Shown piece after piece: positions 30,530 to 42,151 of a DNA stretch of 64,000 nt. Numbering within the stretch: position 1 is the first letter of the stretch; each line of letters opens with the position of its first letter. Both the position numbers and the translations under genes were made by a program. Origin of the DNA: Nansenia antarctica (Eukaryota > Chordata > Actinopteri > Argentiniformes > Microstomatidae). The DNA lies in assembly GCA_963989245.1 (NCBI GenBank), contig OZ022348.1, positions 34,469,776 to 34,533,775 on the forward strand, written 5' to 3'. The notes below the pieces were generated by a model, which was not told where the DNA came from, made no database searches, and saw only the letters and a list, made by a program, of their open reading frames with translations.

Positions 30530-33012
30530 AATGTTTGTTTGTTTGTTTATTAGTTTATTATATCGAGGACAATCCTAATACATGAACCATATAAAATATA
30601 GTAAAAAAGGCAGCGTTAGCCTAGTCGGCTAATTTTCAGCTGAAGTCCCCGGCCAGTTGCAACATGGCATCCTGAAAAGTAACGTCATTAGTTAAAATAA
30701 AACATTTAAAAATTCTAAGAACACGTGGCTGAGACAAGGTACCCCAACATCACACTTGACAAAAAACACACGTAAGCAAGCTGAGGTGATTGAAGGGGCT
30801 ACAACAAACACCACATACACACTTATGGGGGCAGCGACATTTCAAGCACATAGAAGCCACAGGACAATTACAGGCCACACAACATTAAGCACTTACAAAC
30901 AGTTAAACAGTTAAACATTAAACAAAACAAAACATACAAAAAAAAGGCATTATGGGGAGGCAGCACAGAGAGGGATTAATGAGGACAAGTATAGTTCTGT
31001 GTCAGCCAGGCTTTCATGTGTGTTGTGAAGGTGGAGTAAGTATGTATGTCTTTGAGTTGGTTGGGTAGTGAGTTCCAGTTTTCTATTGCTATCACTGAGA
31101 AGGATTGCTTACTGAAGGTGCTTTTCCTGAATGGAACTATAAGGTCACCTCGAGAGGTGCTTCTGGTGGGCCGTAAGCTGTGGTCACGCTGGTTTATGAA
31201 AGAGTTAAGCGGGGGAGGAGCTTTGTTATGCAGAATTTTATGGATGAGACAGATGTTTTTGTATTTGATGGTGTCTTCCCAGCTAAGGTATTTACATTTG
31301 TCTAGGATGGTACAGTAGTGTGTGCTGTTTGGCTTCTGGTCCATGACCTTAAGGGTCCGCTTGTATAGGGTGGCTAATGGCTTTAGGGAAGTGCTGTATG
31401 CATGGCCCCAGCTTGTCAAACAATATGTGAGGTGCGACATAATTGATGCGTCCATGTATAGTCTGGCAGCACTCATGGTCAGTGAGCTTCTGATGTACCT
31501 GAAGTTTGCCAGGCCAAACTTCACCCTACCAGACACTTTCTTGATGTGCTCTTTGAAAGTCAGGTTTGAATCAATGATGATCCCTAAATATTTGAACGAC
31601 GGAACTATACTAATGTTTTGCCCTGAAATGGTTATGTTTGCCGTGGTCATATTGTGTTGTTTGGAGAAGAACATTCCTACAGTTTTATTAACATTGAGCT
31701 GGAGGCAAGAGCTGTTGAGCCATTTGGTGACCTTTTCCATAGCAGAGCTAAGTTTGGCAGCTGCCAGGTGTTTGTTCTTGTCATGCACATACAAAACAGT
31801 GTCATCAGCATACATTTGTACATGCACTTCTGGGCAGACAGATGGTAGGTCGTTGATATATAGGCTAAACAAGAGTGGGCCAAGTATGGAGCCTTGTGGT
31901 ACCCCGGTGCAGGACATGATGGTAGGTGAGCGCTGATTGTTTATCTGGACTAGCTGATTTCTGTCACTGAGATATGAGTCCAACCATTTAAGGGCTGATG
32001 GCAAGAAGTTAAAGGCAGACAGCTTGGTGATAAGGACCTGGTGATTGACTGTGTCGAAGGCTTTGCGGAGATCTAAAAACACAGCACCTACAACACCTCC
32101 TCTATCAACCATACCTTTGACCTTTTCTAGGAAGTAGCAGTTGGCCGTTTCTGTAGAGTGTAGGGTCCTAAAGCCAAACTGCATTGGATGAAGGGGAAAT
32201 GGGCTATTGCTTAAAAAGTGAACGAGCTGCTCTGTAACCCACTTCTCAGTGACCTTGGAGATAATGGGTAAAATACTGATTGGCCTATAGTTACCAACAT
32301 CCTGGGGGTCACCTGACTTGAAGATGGGAGAAACAATAGCTGTTTTCCAGGTACTTGGGACTGTTTCCTCAAGTATTGATTGGTTGATAATTTGTGTAAT
32401 GGGGTGGACTAGGTGTTCTTTCAGAGATTTCAGCATTGTCGTGTCCATTCCATAGATATCCTTCGCTGTTGAGAGTTTGAGAGATGAAATTATGACTTGG
32501 GTTTTGTGTGCCGAGATGGGCTGAATGCTGAAAGAGGGCTTGGTTTCATCAAGTTCAACATTATTGTTGGTTATTTGAGGAAAATTCTGTGCGATCTCTT
32601 TTACAGAGTCAATGAAATATGTGTTAAAAGCTACAGCTATTTGGGCTGGATCTTGTGTTAAGTTGTCATTCAGTTTCAGCTGTATCTGTTTCCTAGGCCT
32701 GTGGTTGGTTCCCATGACATTTTGGATTTGTTCCCAGATCCGTTTGGTGTTTCCCTTTGCCTCTTTGATGATAGTAATGAAGAAATTAGCTTTAGCCTTT
32801 CTGATCATTTTGGTAACCTTGTTCCGGAGGGAGGTAAACCTATGCCTGTCACTGACTAGCTGTGGCTTATTCTCCAAAGCTCTCTTCAAAGCAAAGTCTC
32901 TTTCTTTTATCAGGTTAACTATCTCGGTGTTGAACCAGGGAAGGGAGTTGTTTTTTTTCTTTCCTTTCACTTTTTGAGTAAATGTGTTGACTAGACTTTG
33001 TAGTTTAACAGA
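30530..33012 (-). mobile_element. L2/CR1-group LINE, 5'-truncated, inserted in the satellite
   Basis: The element runs 3' to 5' along the + coordinates: its tail (AAAC)n is at 30533-30548, the 3' UTR at 30549-30975 and the open frame extends from 30976 to the truncation point near 33010. Satellite units border both sides. The apurinic endonuclease domain is missing. A TSD is not clear, because the flanks are low-complexity. Confidence 0.9.
30976..32970 (-). CDS. LINE ORF2 reverse transcriptase, 5'-truncated but stop-free
   Basis: A 664-codon frame has no stop or frameshift, and remains open upstream to about 33010 (VKLQSLVNTFTQKVK). It encodes the RT of a Jockey-superfamily (L2/CR1/Rex-like) LINE. 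Motifs: YRPIS at residues 228-232, FLDLRKAFD at 298-306, GVPQGSILGPLLFSLYINDLP around 356-376, and the catalytic YADD at 387-390. The C-terminus SFSVIAIENWNSLPNQLKD is the conserved tail. The N-terminal endonuclease needed for target nicking is absent. The reported start codon is GTG and is only the edge of an open segment; the true protein would begin further upstream in a full copy. The intact RT implies recent insertion. Confidence 0.92.
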   Translation of the reverse strand: MKGKKKNNSLPWFNTEIVNLIKERDFALKRALENKPQLVSDRHRFTSLRNKVTKMIRKAKANFFITIIKEAKGNTKRIWEQIQNVMGTNHRPRKQIQLKLNDNLTQDPAQIAVAFNTYFIDSVKEIAQNFPQITNNNVELDETKPSFSIQPISAHKTQVIISSLKLSTAKDIYGMDTTMLKSLKEHLVHPITQIINQSILEETVPSTWKTAIVSPIFKSGDPQDVGNYRPISILPIISKVTEKWVTEQLVHFLSNSPFPLHPMQFGFRTLHSTETANCYFLEKVKGMVDRGGVVGAVFLDLRKAFDTVNHQVLITKLSAFNFLPSALKWLDSYLSDRNQLVQINNQRSPTIMSCTGVPQGSILGPLLFSLYINDLPSVCPEVHVQMYADDTVLYVHDKNKHLAAAKLSSAMEKVTKWLNSSCLQLNVNKTVGMFFSKQHNMTTANITISGQNISIVPSFKYLGIIIDSNLTFKEHIKKVSGRVKFGLANFRYIRSSLTMSAARLYMDASIMSHLTYCLTSWGHAYSTSLKPLATLYKRTLKVMDQKPNSTHYCTILDKCKYLSWEDTIKYKNICLIHKILHNKAPPPLNSFINQRDHSLRPTRSTSRGDLIVPFRKSTFSKQSFSVIAIENWNSLPNQLKDIHTYSTFTTHMKAWLTQNYTCPH

Positions 33013-34496
33013 GGGGGGAGAGAGGGGGGTGGATTAGCAGTATAAATAGAGAGAGGGGGGGTGGATTAGCAGTATAAATAGAGAGAGAGAGAGGGGGTGG
33101 ATTAGCAGTATAAATAGAGAGAGAGGGGGGTGGATTAGCAGTATAAATAGAGAGAGAGAGGGGGGTGGATTAGCAGTATAAATAGAGAGAGGGGGGGTGG
33201 ATTAGCAGTATAGATAGAGAGAGAGGGGGGGTGGATTAGCAGTATAAATAGAGAGAGAGGGGGGTGGATTAGCAGTATAAATAGAGAGAGGGGGGGTGGA
33301 TTAGCAGTATAGATAGAGAGAGAGGGGGGGTGGATTAGCAGTATAAATAGAGAGAGAGGGGGGTGGATTAGCAGTATAAATAGAGAGAGGGGGGGTGGAT
33401 TAGCAGTATAAATAGAGAGAGAGAGAGAGGGGGTGGATTAGCAGTATAAATAGAGAGAGAGGGGGGTGGATTAGCAGTATAAATAGAGAGAGAGGGGGGG
33501 TGGATTAGCAGTATAAATAGAGAGAGAGAGGGGGGGTGGATTAGCAGTATAAATAGAGAGAGAGAGGGGGGGTGGATTAGCAGTATAAATAGAGAGAGAG
33601 GAGGGGGGTGGATTAGCAGTATAAATAGAGAGAGAGAGGGGGGGTGGATTAGCAGTATAAATAGAGAGAGGGGGGGTGGATTAGCAGTATAAATAGAGAG
33701 AGAGGGGGGGTGGATTAGCAGTATAAATAGAGAGAGAGGGGGGGTGGATTAGCAGTATAAATAGAGAGAGAGAGAGGGGGGGTGGATTAGCAGTATAAAT
33801 AGAGAGAGAGAGGGGGGGTGGATTAGCAGTATAAATAGAGAGAGGGGGGGTGGATTAGCAGTATAAATAGAGAGAGGGGGGTCGGATTAGCAGTATAAAT
33901 AGAGAGAGGGGGGGTGGATTAGCAGTATAAATAGAGAGAGAGAGGGGGGGGTGGATTAGCAGTATAAATAGAGAGAGAGGGGGGGTGGATTAGCAGTATA
34001 AATAGAGAGAGAGGGGGGGTGGATTAGCAGTATAAATAGAGAGCGGGGGGGGTGGATTAGCAGTATAAATAGAGAGAGAGAGGGGGGGTGGATTAGCAGT
34101 ATAAATAGAGAGAGGAGGGGGGTGGATTAGCAGTATAAATAGAGAGAGAGAGAGGGGGGGTGGATTAGCAGTATAAATAGAGAGAGAGGGGGGGTGGATT
34201 AGCAGTATAAATAGAGAGAGGAGGGGGGGTGGATTAGCAGTATAAATAGAGAGAGGGGGGGGTGGATTAGCAGTATAAATAGAGAGAGAGAGGGGGGTGG
34301 ATTAGCAGTATAAATAGAGAGAGAGAGGGGGGGGTGGATTAGCAGTATAAATTGAGAGAGGGGGGTGGATTAGCAGTATAAATAGAGAGAGAGAGGAGGG
34401 GGTGGATTAGCAGTATAAATAGAGAGAGGGGGGTGGATTAGCAGTATAAATATAGAGAGAGGGGGGGGTGGATTAGCAGTATAAATAGAGAGAGGG
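33013..34496. repeat. Giant satellite, block 2
   Basis: About 1.5 kb of the same unit between the LINE and the hAT MITE. Variants GCAGTATAGATAG recur at 33208 and 33307 within near-identical multi-unit blocks, showing local block duplication. Confidence 0.97.
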
Positions 34497-35330
34497 CAGT
34501 GGCGTGTCCAGACCTTTTTCACTGGGGTGGCCCAGGTGGGGCACCTTGTTATGCATGGGTGGCACAATTTTGAGAATTTAACACTTAATTCCCTGCATTC
34601 TGGTGAATTTGTACACACCATTTTGTGCTTTTTATTACCATTTCTGTCTCCACTCCCCATTGTATACTTTAATTGGGCTACTAAGGTCATGTTCTTACAT
34701 GAAAATCTGAATCATGACCCAGAGCAAGCGGATGAGTTTGCGTTCTCACATCCCTTTATGTAAACAAAGTAACATAGGCAATTGAAGCAACAGACGTGGT
34801 AGTTGATTGGTCAGGAAAATAGAAAACTGCCCGTTCGTCCCGCTCTTATCCAGATCAACACGCATGCGCTGTTGGTTTCCTATGGACAGCCTCGATGCGT
34901 CGTTTCTAATCGGAGCGAAACCACCCTTTTCAAGCGCCGGAGCATGTGTTGGTTGTTTGCTCCGGGAGTGACTTCGAATGTGCGTTCTCACAGCTCCAAA
35001 CAACGCAGAGCAAAGCGAATTTTATCCTAAACTCTGATTCCAAGTGAAGCAAAACGTTTTAACCACTAGCACAACACCGTAGCCTATATGTAGCTATGCA
35101 AAAGTCTAACGTTATTAATGGTACTCACATTTCTTCAGGAGCGCCAAGACCAGCACACCTCACCGCTGATCAAATGTGTTCTGTTCGAAAAGTTCGTCTC
35201 GTGGCGCGAAGTGGCCTCTGCTCTGAGTGACTAGGCAGATAGCCAATCAATCAGGGTGGCACCTAGGGTGGCCAATCAGATTTCAGGGGTGGCCCGAGCC
35301 ACCCCTGGCCCCCCCCTGGACACGCCCCTG
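34497..35330. mobile_element. hAT-like MITE inside the satellite
   Basis: The left end CAGTGGCGTGTCCAGAC and the reverse complement of the right end CAGGGGCGTGTCCAGGG match closely. The 8 bp on each side are AGAGAGGG (34489-34496 and 35331-35338), as expected for hAT, although the satellite itself is rich in this word. The interior (34861-35062) is shared in inverse orientation with 6949-7144. No transposase is encoded. Confidence 0.85.
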
Positions 35331-38300
35331 AGAGAGGGGGGGTGGATTAGCAGTATAAATAGAGAGAGAGAGGGGGGGGTGGATTAGCAGTATAAATAGA
35401 GAGAGAGAGGGGGGGGTGGATTAGCAGTATAAATAGAGAGAGAGAGGGGGGTGGATTAGCAGTATAAATAGAGAGAGAGAGGGGGGGGTGGATTAGCAGT
35501 ATAAATAGAGAGAGAGAGGGGGGGGGGTGGATTAGCAGTATAAATAGAGAGAGAGAGGGGGGGGTGGATTAGCAGTATAAATAGAGAGAGAGAGGGGGGG
35601 GTGGATTAGCAGTATCAATAGAGAGAGAGAGGGGGGGTGGATTAGCAGTATAAATAGAGAGAGGGGGGGGTGGATTAGCAGTATAAATAGAGAGAGAGGG
35701 GGGGGTGGATTAGCAGTATAAATAGAGAGAGAGAGGGGGTGGATTAGCAGTATAAATAGAGAGAGAGGGGGGGTGGATTAGCAGTATAAATAGAGAGAGG
35801 GGGGGGTGGATTAGCAGTATAAATAGAGAGAGAGAGGGGGGGTGGATTAGCAGTATAAATAGAGAGAGAGGGGGGGTGGATTAGCAGTATAAATAGAGAG
35901 AGAGGGGGGGTGGATTAGCAGTATAAATAGAGAGAGGGGGGGTGGATTAGCAGTATAAATAGAGAGAGGGGGGGGTGGATTAGCAGTATAAATAGAGAGA
36001 GAGAGGGGGGGTGGATTAGCAGTATAAATAGAGAGAGAGGAGGGGGGTGGATTAGCAGTATAAATAGAGAGAGGGGGGTGGATTAGCAGTATAAATAGAG
36101 AGAGAGAGGGGGGGTGGATTAGCAGTATAAATAGAGAGAGAGGAGGGGTGGATTAGCAGTATAAATAGAGAGAGGGGGGGTGGATTAGCAGTATAAATAG
36201 AGAGAGAGAGGGGGGGTGGATTAGCAGTATAAATAGAGAGAGGAGGGGGTGGATTAGCAGTATAAATAGAGAGAGAGAGGGGGGGGGTGGATTAGCAGTA
36301 TAAATAGAGAGAGAGAGGGGGGGTGGATTAGCAGTATAAATAGAGAGAGGGGGGGGTGGATTAGCAGTATAAATAGAGAGAGAGAGGGGGGGTGGATTAG
36401 CAGTATAAATAGAGAGAGGAGGGGGTGGATTAGCAGTATAAATAGAGAGAGGAGGGGGTGGATTAGCAGTATAAATAGAGAGAGAGAGGGGGGGTGGATT
36501 AGCAGTATAAATAGAGAGAGAGAGGGGGGGGGTGGATTAGCAGTATAAATAGAGAGAGAGGGGGGGTGGATTAGCAGTATAAATAGAGAGAGAGGAGGGG
36601 GTGGATTAGCAGTATAAATAGAGAGAGAGGGGGGGTGGATTAGCAGTATAAATAGAGAGAGAGAGGGGGGGTGGATTAGCAGTATAAATAGAGAGAGGGG
36701 GGGGTGGATTAGCAGTATAAATAGAGAGAGGGGGGGGTGGATTAGCAGTATAAATAGATAGAGAGAGGAGGGGGTGGATTAGCAGTATAAATAGAGAGAG
36801 AGGGGGGGTGGATTAGCAGTATAAATAGAGAGAGAGAGGGGGGGTGGATTAGCAGTATAAATAGAGAGAGAGGGGGGGGTGGATTAGCAGTATAAATAGA
36901 GAGAGAGAGGGGGGGTGGATTAGCAGTATAAATAGATAGAGAGAGGAGGGGGTGGATTAGCAGTATAAATAGAGAGAGAGAGGGGGTGGATTAGCAGTAT
37001 AAATAGAGAGAGGAGGGGGTGGATTAGCAGTATAAATAGAGAGAGAGGGGGGTGGATTAGCAGTATAAATAGAGAGGGGGGGGTGGATTAGCAGTATAAA
37101 TAGAGAGAGAGGAGGGGGGTGGATTAGCAGTATAAATAGAGAGAGGGGGGTGGATTAGCAGTATAAATAGAGAGAGAGAGGGGGGTGGATTAGCAGTATA
37201 AATAGAGAGAGAGAGAGGGGGGTGGATTAGCAGTATAAATAGAGAGAGGGGGGGGTGGATTAGCAGTATAAATAGAGAGAGAGAGGGGGGGGTGGATTAG
37301 CAGTATAAATAGAGAGAGAGAGAGGGGGGTGGATTAGCAGTATAAATAGAGAGAGAGGGGGGGGTGGATTAGCAGTATAAATAGAGAGAGAGAGGGGGGT
37401 GGATTAGCAGTATAAATAGAGAGAGAGAGGGGGGGTGGATTAGCAGTATAAATAGAGAGAGAGAGGGGGGGGTGGATTAGCAGTATAAATAGAGAGAGAG
37501 GAGGGGGGGTGGATTAGCAGTATAAATAGAGAGAGAGAGGGGGGGGTGGATTAGCAGTATAAATAGAGAGAGAGAGAGGGGGGTGGATTAGCAGTATAAA
37601 TAGAGAGAGGGGGGGGTGGATTAGCAGTATAAATAGAGAGAGGGGGGGGTGGATTAGCAGTATAAATAGAGAGAGAGGAGGGGGGTGGATTAGCAGTATA
37701 AATAGAGAGAGAGAGGGGGGGGTGGATTAGCAGTATAAATAGAGAGAGAGAGAGGGGGGGGTGGATTAGCAGTATAAATAGAGAGAGAGAGAGGGGGGTG
37801 GATTAGCAGTATAAATAGAGAGAGAGAGAGGGGGGGGTGGATTAGCAGTATAAATAGAGAGAGAGAGAGGGGGGTGGTTTAGCAGTATAAATAGAGAGAG
37901 GGGGGGGTGGATTAGCAGTATAAATAGAGAGAGAGAGGGGGGGGTGGATTAGCAGTATAAATAGAGAGAGAGGAGGGGTGGATTAGCAGTATAAATAGAG
38001 AGAGAGGGGGGGTGGATTAGCAGTATAAATAGAGAGAGAGGAGGGGTGGATTAGCAGTATAAATAGAGAGAGAGGGGGGGTGGATTAGCAGTATAAATAG
38101 AGAGAGAGAGAGGGGGGGTGGATTAGCAGTATAAATAGAGAGAGAGAGGGGGGGGGTGGATTAGCAGTATAAATAGAGAGAGAGGAGGGGGTGGATTAGC
38201 AGTATAAATAGAGAGAGAGAGGGGGGGGTGGATTAGCAGTATAAATAGAGAGAGAGGGGGGGTGGATTAGCAGTATAAATAGAGAGAGAGAGGGGGGGGT

Positions 38301-41006
38301 GGATTAGCAGTATAAATAGAGAGAGAGAGGGGGTGGATTAGCAGTATAAATAGAGAGAGAGGAGGGGGTGGATTAGCAGTATAAATAGAGAGAGAGGGGG
38401 GTGGATTAGCAGTATAAATAGAGAGAGAGAGGGGGGTGGATTAGCAGTATAAATAGAGAGAGAGGGGGGTGGATTAGCAGTATAAATAGAGAGAGAGAGA
38501 GGGGGGGTGGATTAGCAGTATAAATAGAGAGAGAGAGGGGGGGTGGATTAGCAGTATAAATAGAGAGAGAGAGGGGGTGGATTAGCAGTATAAATAGAGA
38601 GAGAGAGAGGGGGGGTGGATTAGCAGTATAAATAGAGAGAGAGGGGGGGGTGGATTAGCAGTATAAATAGAGATAGAGAGAGGGGGGTGGATTAGCAGTA
38701 TAAATAGAGAGAGAGAGAGGGGGGTGGATTAGCAGTATAAATAGAGAGAGAGAGAGGGGGGGTGGATTAGCAGTATAAATAGAGAGAGAGAGAGGGGGGG
38801 TGGATTAGCAGTATAAATAGAGAGAGAGAGAGGGGGGTGGATTAGCAGTATAAATAGAGAGAGAGGAGGGGGGTGGATTAGCAGTATAAATAGAGAGAGA
38901 GGGGGGGTGGATTAGCAGTATAAATAGAGAGAGAGGGGGGGTGGATTAGCAGTATAAATAGAGATAGAGAGAGGGGGGTGGATTAGCAGTATAAATAGAG
39001 AGAGAGAGAGGGGGGGTGGATTAGCAGTATAAATAGAGAGAGAGAGAGGGGGGGTGGATTAGCAGTATAAATAGAGAGAGAGAGAGGGGGGTGGATTAGC
39101 AGTATAAATAGAGAGAGAGGGGGGGTGGATTAGCAGTATAAATAGAGAGAGGGGGGGGTGGATTAGCAGTATAAATAGAGAGAGAGGGGGGGGTGGATTA
39201 GCAGTATAAATAGAGAGAGGGGGGGGGGTGGATTAGCAGTATAAATAGAGAGAGAGGGGGGGGTGGATTAGCAGTATAAATAGAGAGAGGGGGGGGTGGA
39301 TTAGCAGTATAAATAGAGAGAGGGGGGGGGGTGGATTAGCAGTATAAATAGAGAGAGAGAGGGGGGGTGGATTAGCAGTATAAATAGAGAGAGAGAGGGG
39401 GGGTGGATTAGCAGTATAAATAGAGAGAGAGAGGGGGGGTGGATTAGCAGTATAAATAGAGAGAGAGGGGGGTGGATTAGCAGTATAAATAGAGAGAGAG
39501 GGGGGGTGGATTAGCAGTATAAATAGAGAGAGAGGGGGGGGTGGATTAGCAGTATAAATAGAGAGAGAGGGAGGGGGGGGGTGGATTAGCAGTATAAATA
39601 GAGAGAGAGGGAGGGGGGGGTGGATTAGCAGTATAAATAGAGAGAGAGAGGGGGGGTGGATTAGCAGTATAAATAGAGAGAGAGGGGGGGTGGATTAGCA
39701 GTATAAATAGAGAGAGAGGGGGTGGATTAGCAGTATAAATAGAGAGAGAGGGGGGTGGATTAGCAGTATAAATAGAGAGAGAGGGGGGGTGGATTAGCAG
39801 TATAAATAGAGAGAGAGGGGGGGTGGATTAGCAGTATAAATAGAGAGAGAGAGAGGGGGGGGGTGGATTAGCAGTATAAATAGAGAGAGAGGGGGGGTGG
39901 ATTAGCAGTATAAATAGAGAGAGAGAGAGGGGGGGGGTGGATTAGCAGTATAAATAGAGAGAGAGAGAGGGGGGGTGGATTAGCAGTATAAATAGAGAGA
40001 GAGAGAGGGGGGTGGATTAGCAGTATAAATAGAGAGAGAGGAGGGGGGTGGATTAGCAGTATAAATAGAGAGAGGGGGGGGTGGATTAGCAGTATAAATA
40101 GAGAGAGAGGGGGGTGGATTAGCAGTATAAATAGAGAGAGAGGGGGGTGGATTAGCAGTATAAATAGAGAGAGAGGGGGGGTGGATTAGCAGTATAAATA
40201 GAGAGAGAGGGGGGGTGGATTAGCAGTATAAATAGAGAGAGGGGGGGGTGGATTAGCAGTATAAATAGAGAGAGGGGGGGGGTGGATTAGCAGTATAAAT
40301 AGAGAGAGAGAAAGGGGGGGTGGATTAGCAGTATAAATAGAGAGAGGGGGGGGGTGGATTAGCAGTATAAATAGAGAGAGAGAGGGGGGGGTGGATTAGC
40401 AGTATAAATAGAGAGAGGGGGGGGGTGGATTAGCAGTATAAATAGAGAGAGAGAAAGGGGGGGTGGATTAGCAGTATAAATAGAGAGAGAGGGGGGGGTG
40501 GATTAGCAGTATAAATAGAGAGAGGGGGGGGTGGATTAGCAGTATAAATAGAGAGAGAGAGGGTGGATTAGCAGTATAAATAGAGAGAGGGGGGGGTGGA
40601 TTAGCAGTATAAATAGAGAGAGAGGGGGGGGTGGATTAGCAGTATAAATAGAGAGAGAGGGGGGGGTGGATTAGCAGTATAAATAGAGAGAGAGAAAGGG
40701 GGGGGTGGATTAGCAGTATAAATAGAGAGAGAGGGGGGGTGGATTAGCAGTATAAATAGAGAGAGAGAAAGGGGGGGGTGGATTAGCAGTATAAATAGAG
40801 AGAGGGGGGGTGGATTAGCAGTATAAATAGAGAGAGGGGGGGGTGGATTAGCAGTATAAATAGAGAGAGAGGGGGGGGTGGATTAGCAGTATAAATAGAG
40901 AGAGAGAAAGGGGGGGGTGGATTAGCAGTATAAATAGAGAGAGAGGGGGGGTGGATTAGCAGTATAAATAGAGAGAGAGAAAGGGGGGGGTGGATTAGCA
41001 GTATAA

Positions 41007-41042
<36 letters not shown>

Positions 41043-41258
41043 TGGATTAGCAGTATAAATAGAGAGAGGGGGGGGTGGATTAGCAGTATAAATAGAGAGA
41101 GGGGGGGGTGGATTAGCAGTATAAATAGAGAGGAGGGGGGGTGGATTAGCAGTATAAATAGAGAGAGAGAGAGGGGTGGATTAGCAGTATAAATAGAGAG
41201 AGAGAGGGGTGGATTAGCAGTATAAATAGAGAGAGAGAGGGGGGTGGATTAGCAGTAT
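35331..41258. repeat. Giant satellite, block 3
   Basis: About 5.9 kb, near 165 copies. Toward the right end a GAGAGAGAGAAAGG variant appears repeatedly (40310-40985), marking a separately amplified subfamily. The last unit runs into TATAAATATATAAATATATA, then into LINE-derived sequence. Confidence 0.97.
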
Positions 41259-41261
41259 AAA

Positions 41262-41640
41262 TATATAAATATATAAATAACACAAGTAGAATGTCATGAG
41301 TATTGCACTCAGTGGCAGTGGGTGTGAGAGGTAGTAAAATGACTGTGTGCTTAAGGTTAGGTAGTCCGTATACATGGAGTGTTCTTAGGGATGATAGTCA
41401 ATTGTTTACAGTACCGTAGGCTCTGGAAGAGGCTTCGTCTTTTGGACGACATCAGTTTGAACAGACTGGTTGGGGTGGCTGGGATCTTTGATGATCCTCC
41501 GAGCTTTGCTGACACACCGTTTGTTGTATAGAATCTGGATGTGTAATATCCAATAAGGATGGAAACTTACCGCCAGCCCTATTCCACCCTCTCTCCATAT
41601 CCTTGCAACTCTCATTCACCATGTGATCCCTAAATCCTTG
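41262..41640 (-). mobile_element. LINE ORF2 C-terminus and 3' UTR (proximal side of the array)
   Basis: The minus strand encodes YNKRCVSKARRIIKDPSHPN, a recognisable motif near the C-terminus of L2/CR1-type LINE proteins, followed in a shifted frame by SSKRRSLFQSLRYC. A 3' UTR then runs to the array. Together with 24070-24310 this brackets the satellite, so the array lies within one LINE's 3' UTR. Confidence 0.7.
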
Positions 41641-42087
41641 TTCTGAATGGAGCTCTGAATTGAAAAGTCTTAATACCTCTGGATTATCATTACTTTAGTA
41701 GCCAAATGGGGCTAGACCAAGGTGAATAATGACCGTGGTTAGTATCTCAACCTTGTGGTATAGTTTAAAAACCATAATGACTTGAATGAATTTTGTATTG
41801 TATTGACACCAGCGGTTTCTTTCATGTTCTCATTACTATAAAATGATCACTTATATATTATCTGATATGCTGCTTTTCTTATTTCTTTGGGGGGTATATT
41901 TGAACTAAAATAGCAGTATTGCCTTTGAGGACGATTTATGTTGCAGACAATTGTTGATAGTGTGTGTATCGGTATGCTTGTACGGACTTGTGTGTGGATA
42001 TGTAAATTACAAGCAGTGTAATTATGTATGAATCTCCTTCAAGTTGTCTGTCCTATTTGTGTAAGAAAAAAAAAGGTAGATCACTTA
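41641..42087. other. No recognised feature
   Basis: AT-rich DNA between the LINE remnant and the Tc1 end. No coding frame or repeat is identified. Confidence 0.45.
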
Positions 42088-42151
42088 TACACTTATGAGC
42101 CAAAACATGATGACCACCTGCCTAATAGGCTAATATGCTGTTGGTCCTCCA

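Noticed and set aside
31322..31936. 204-codon plus-strand frame
   Set aside because: Antisense shadow of the L2-type reverse transcriptase.
23551..41258. CRISPR-like appearance of regularly spaced repeats
   Set aside because: The spacers are GA/G tracts or absent, not unique, and the genome is vertebrate. No cas genes.
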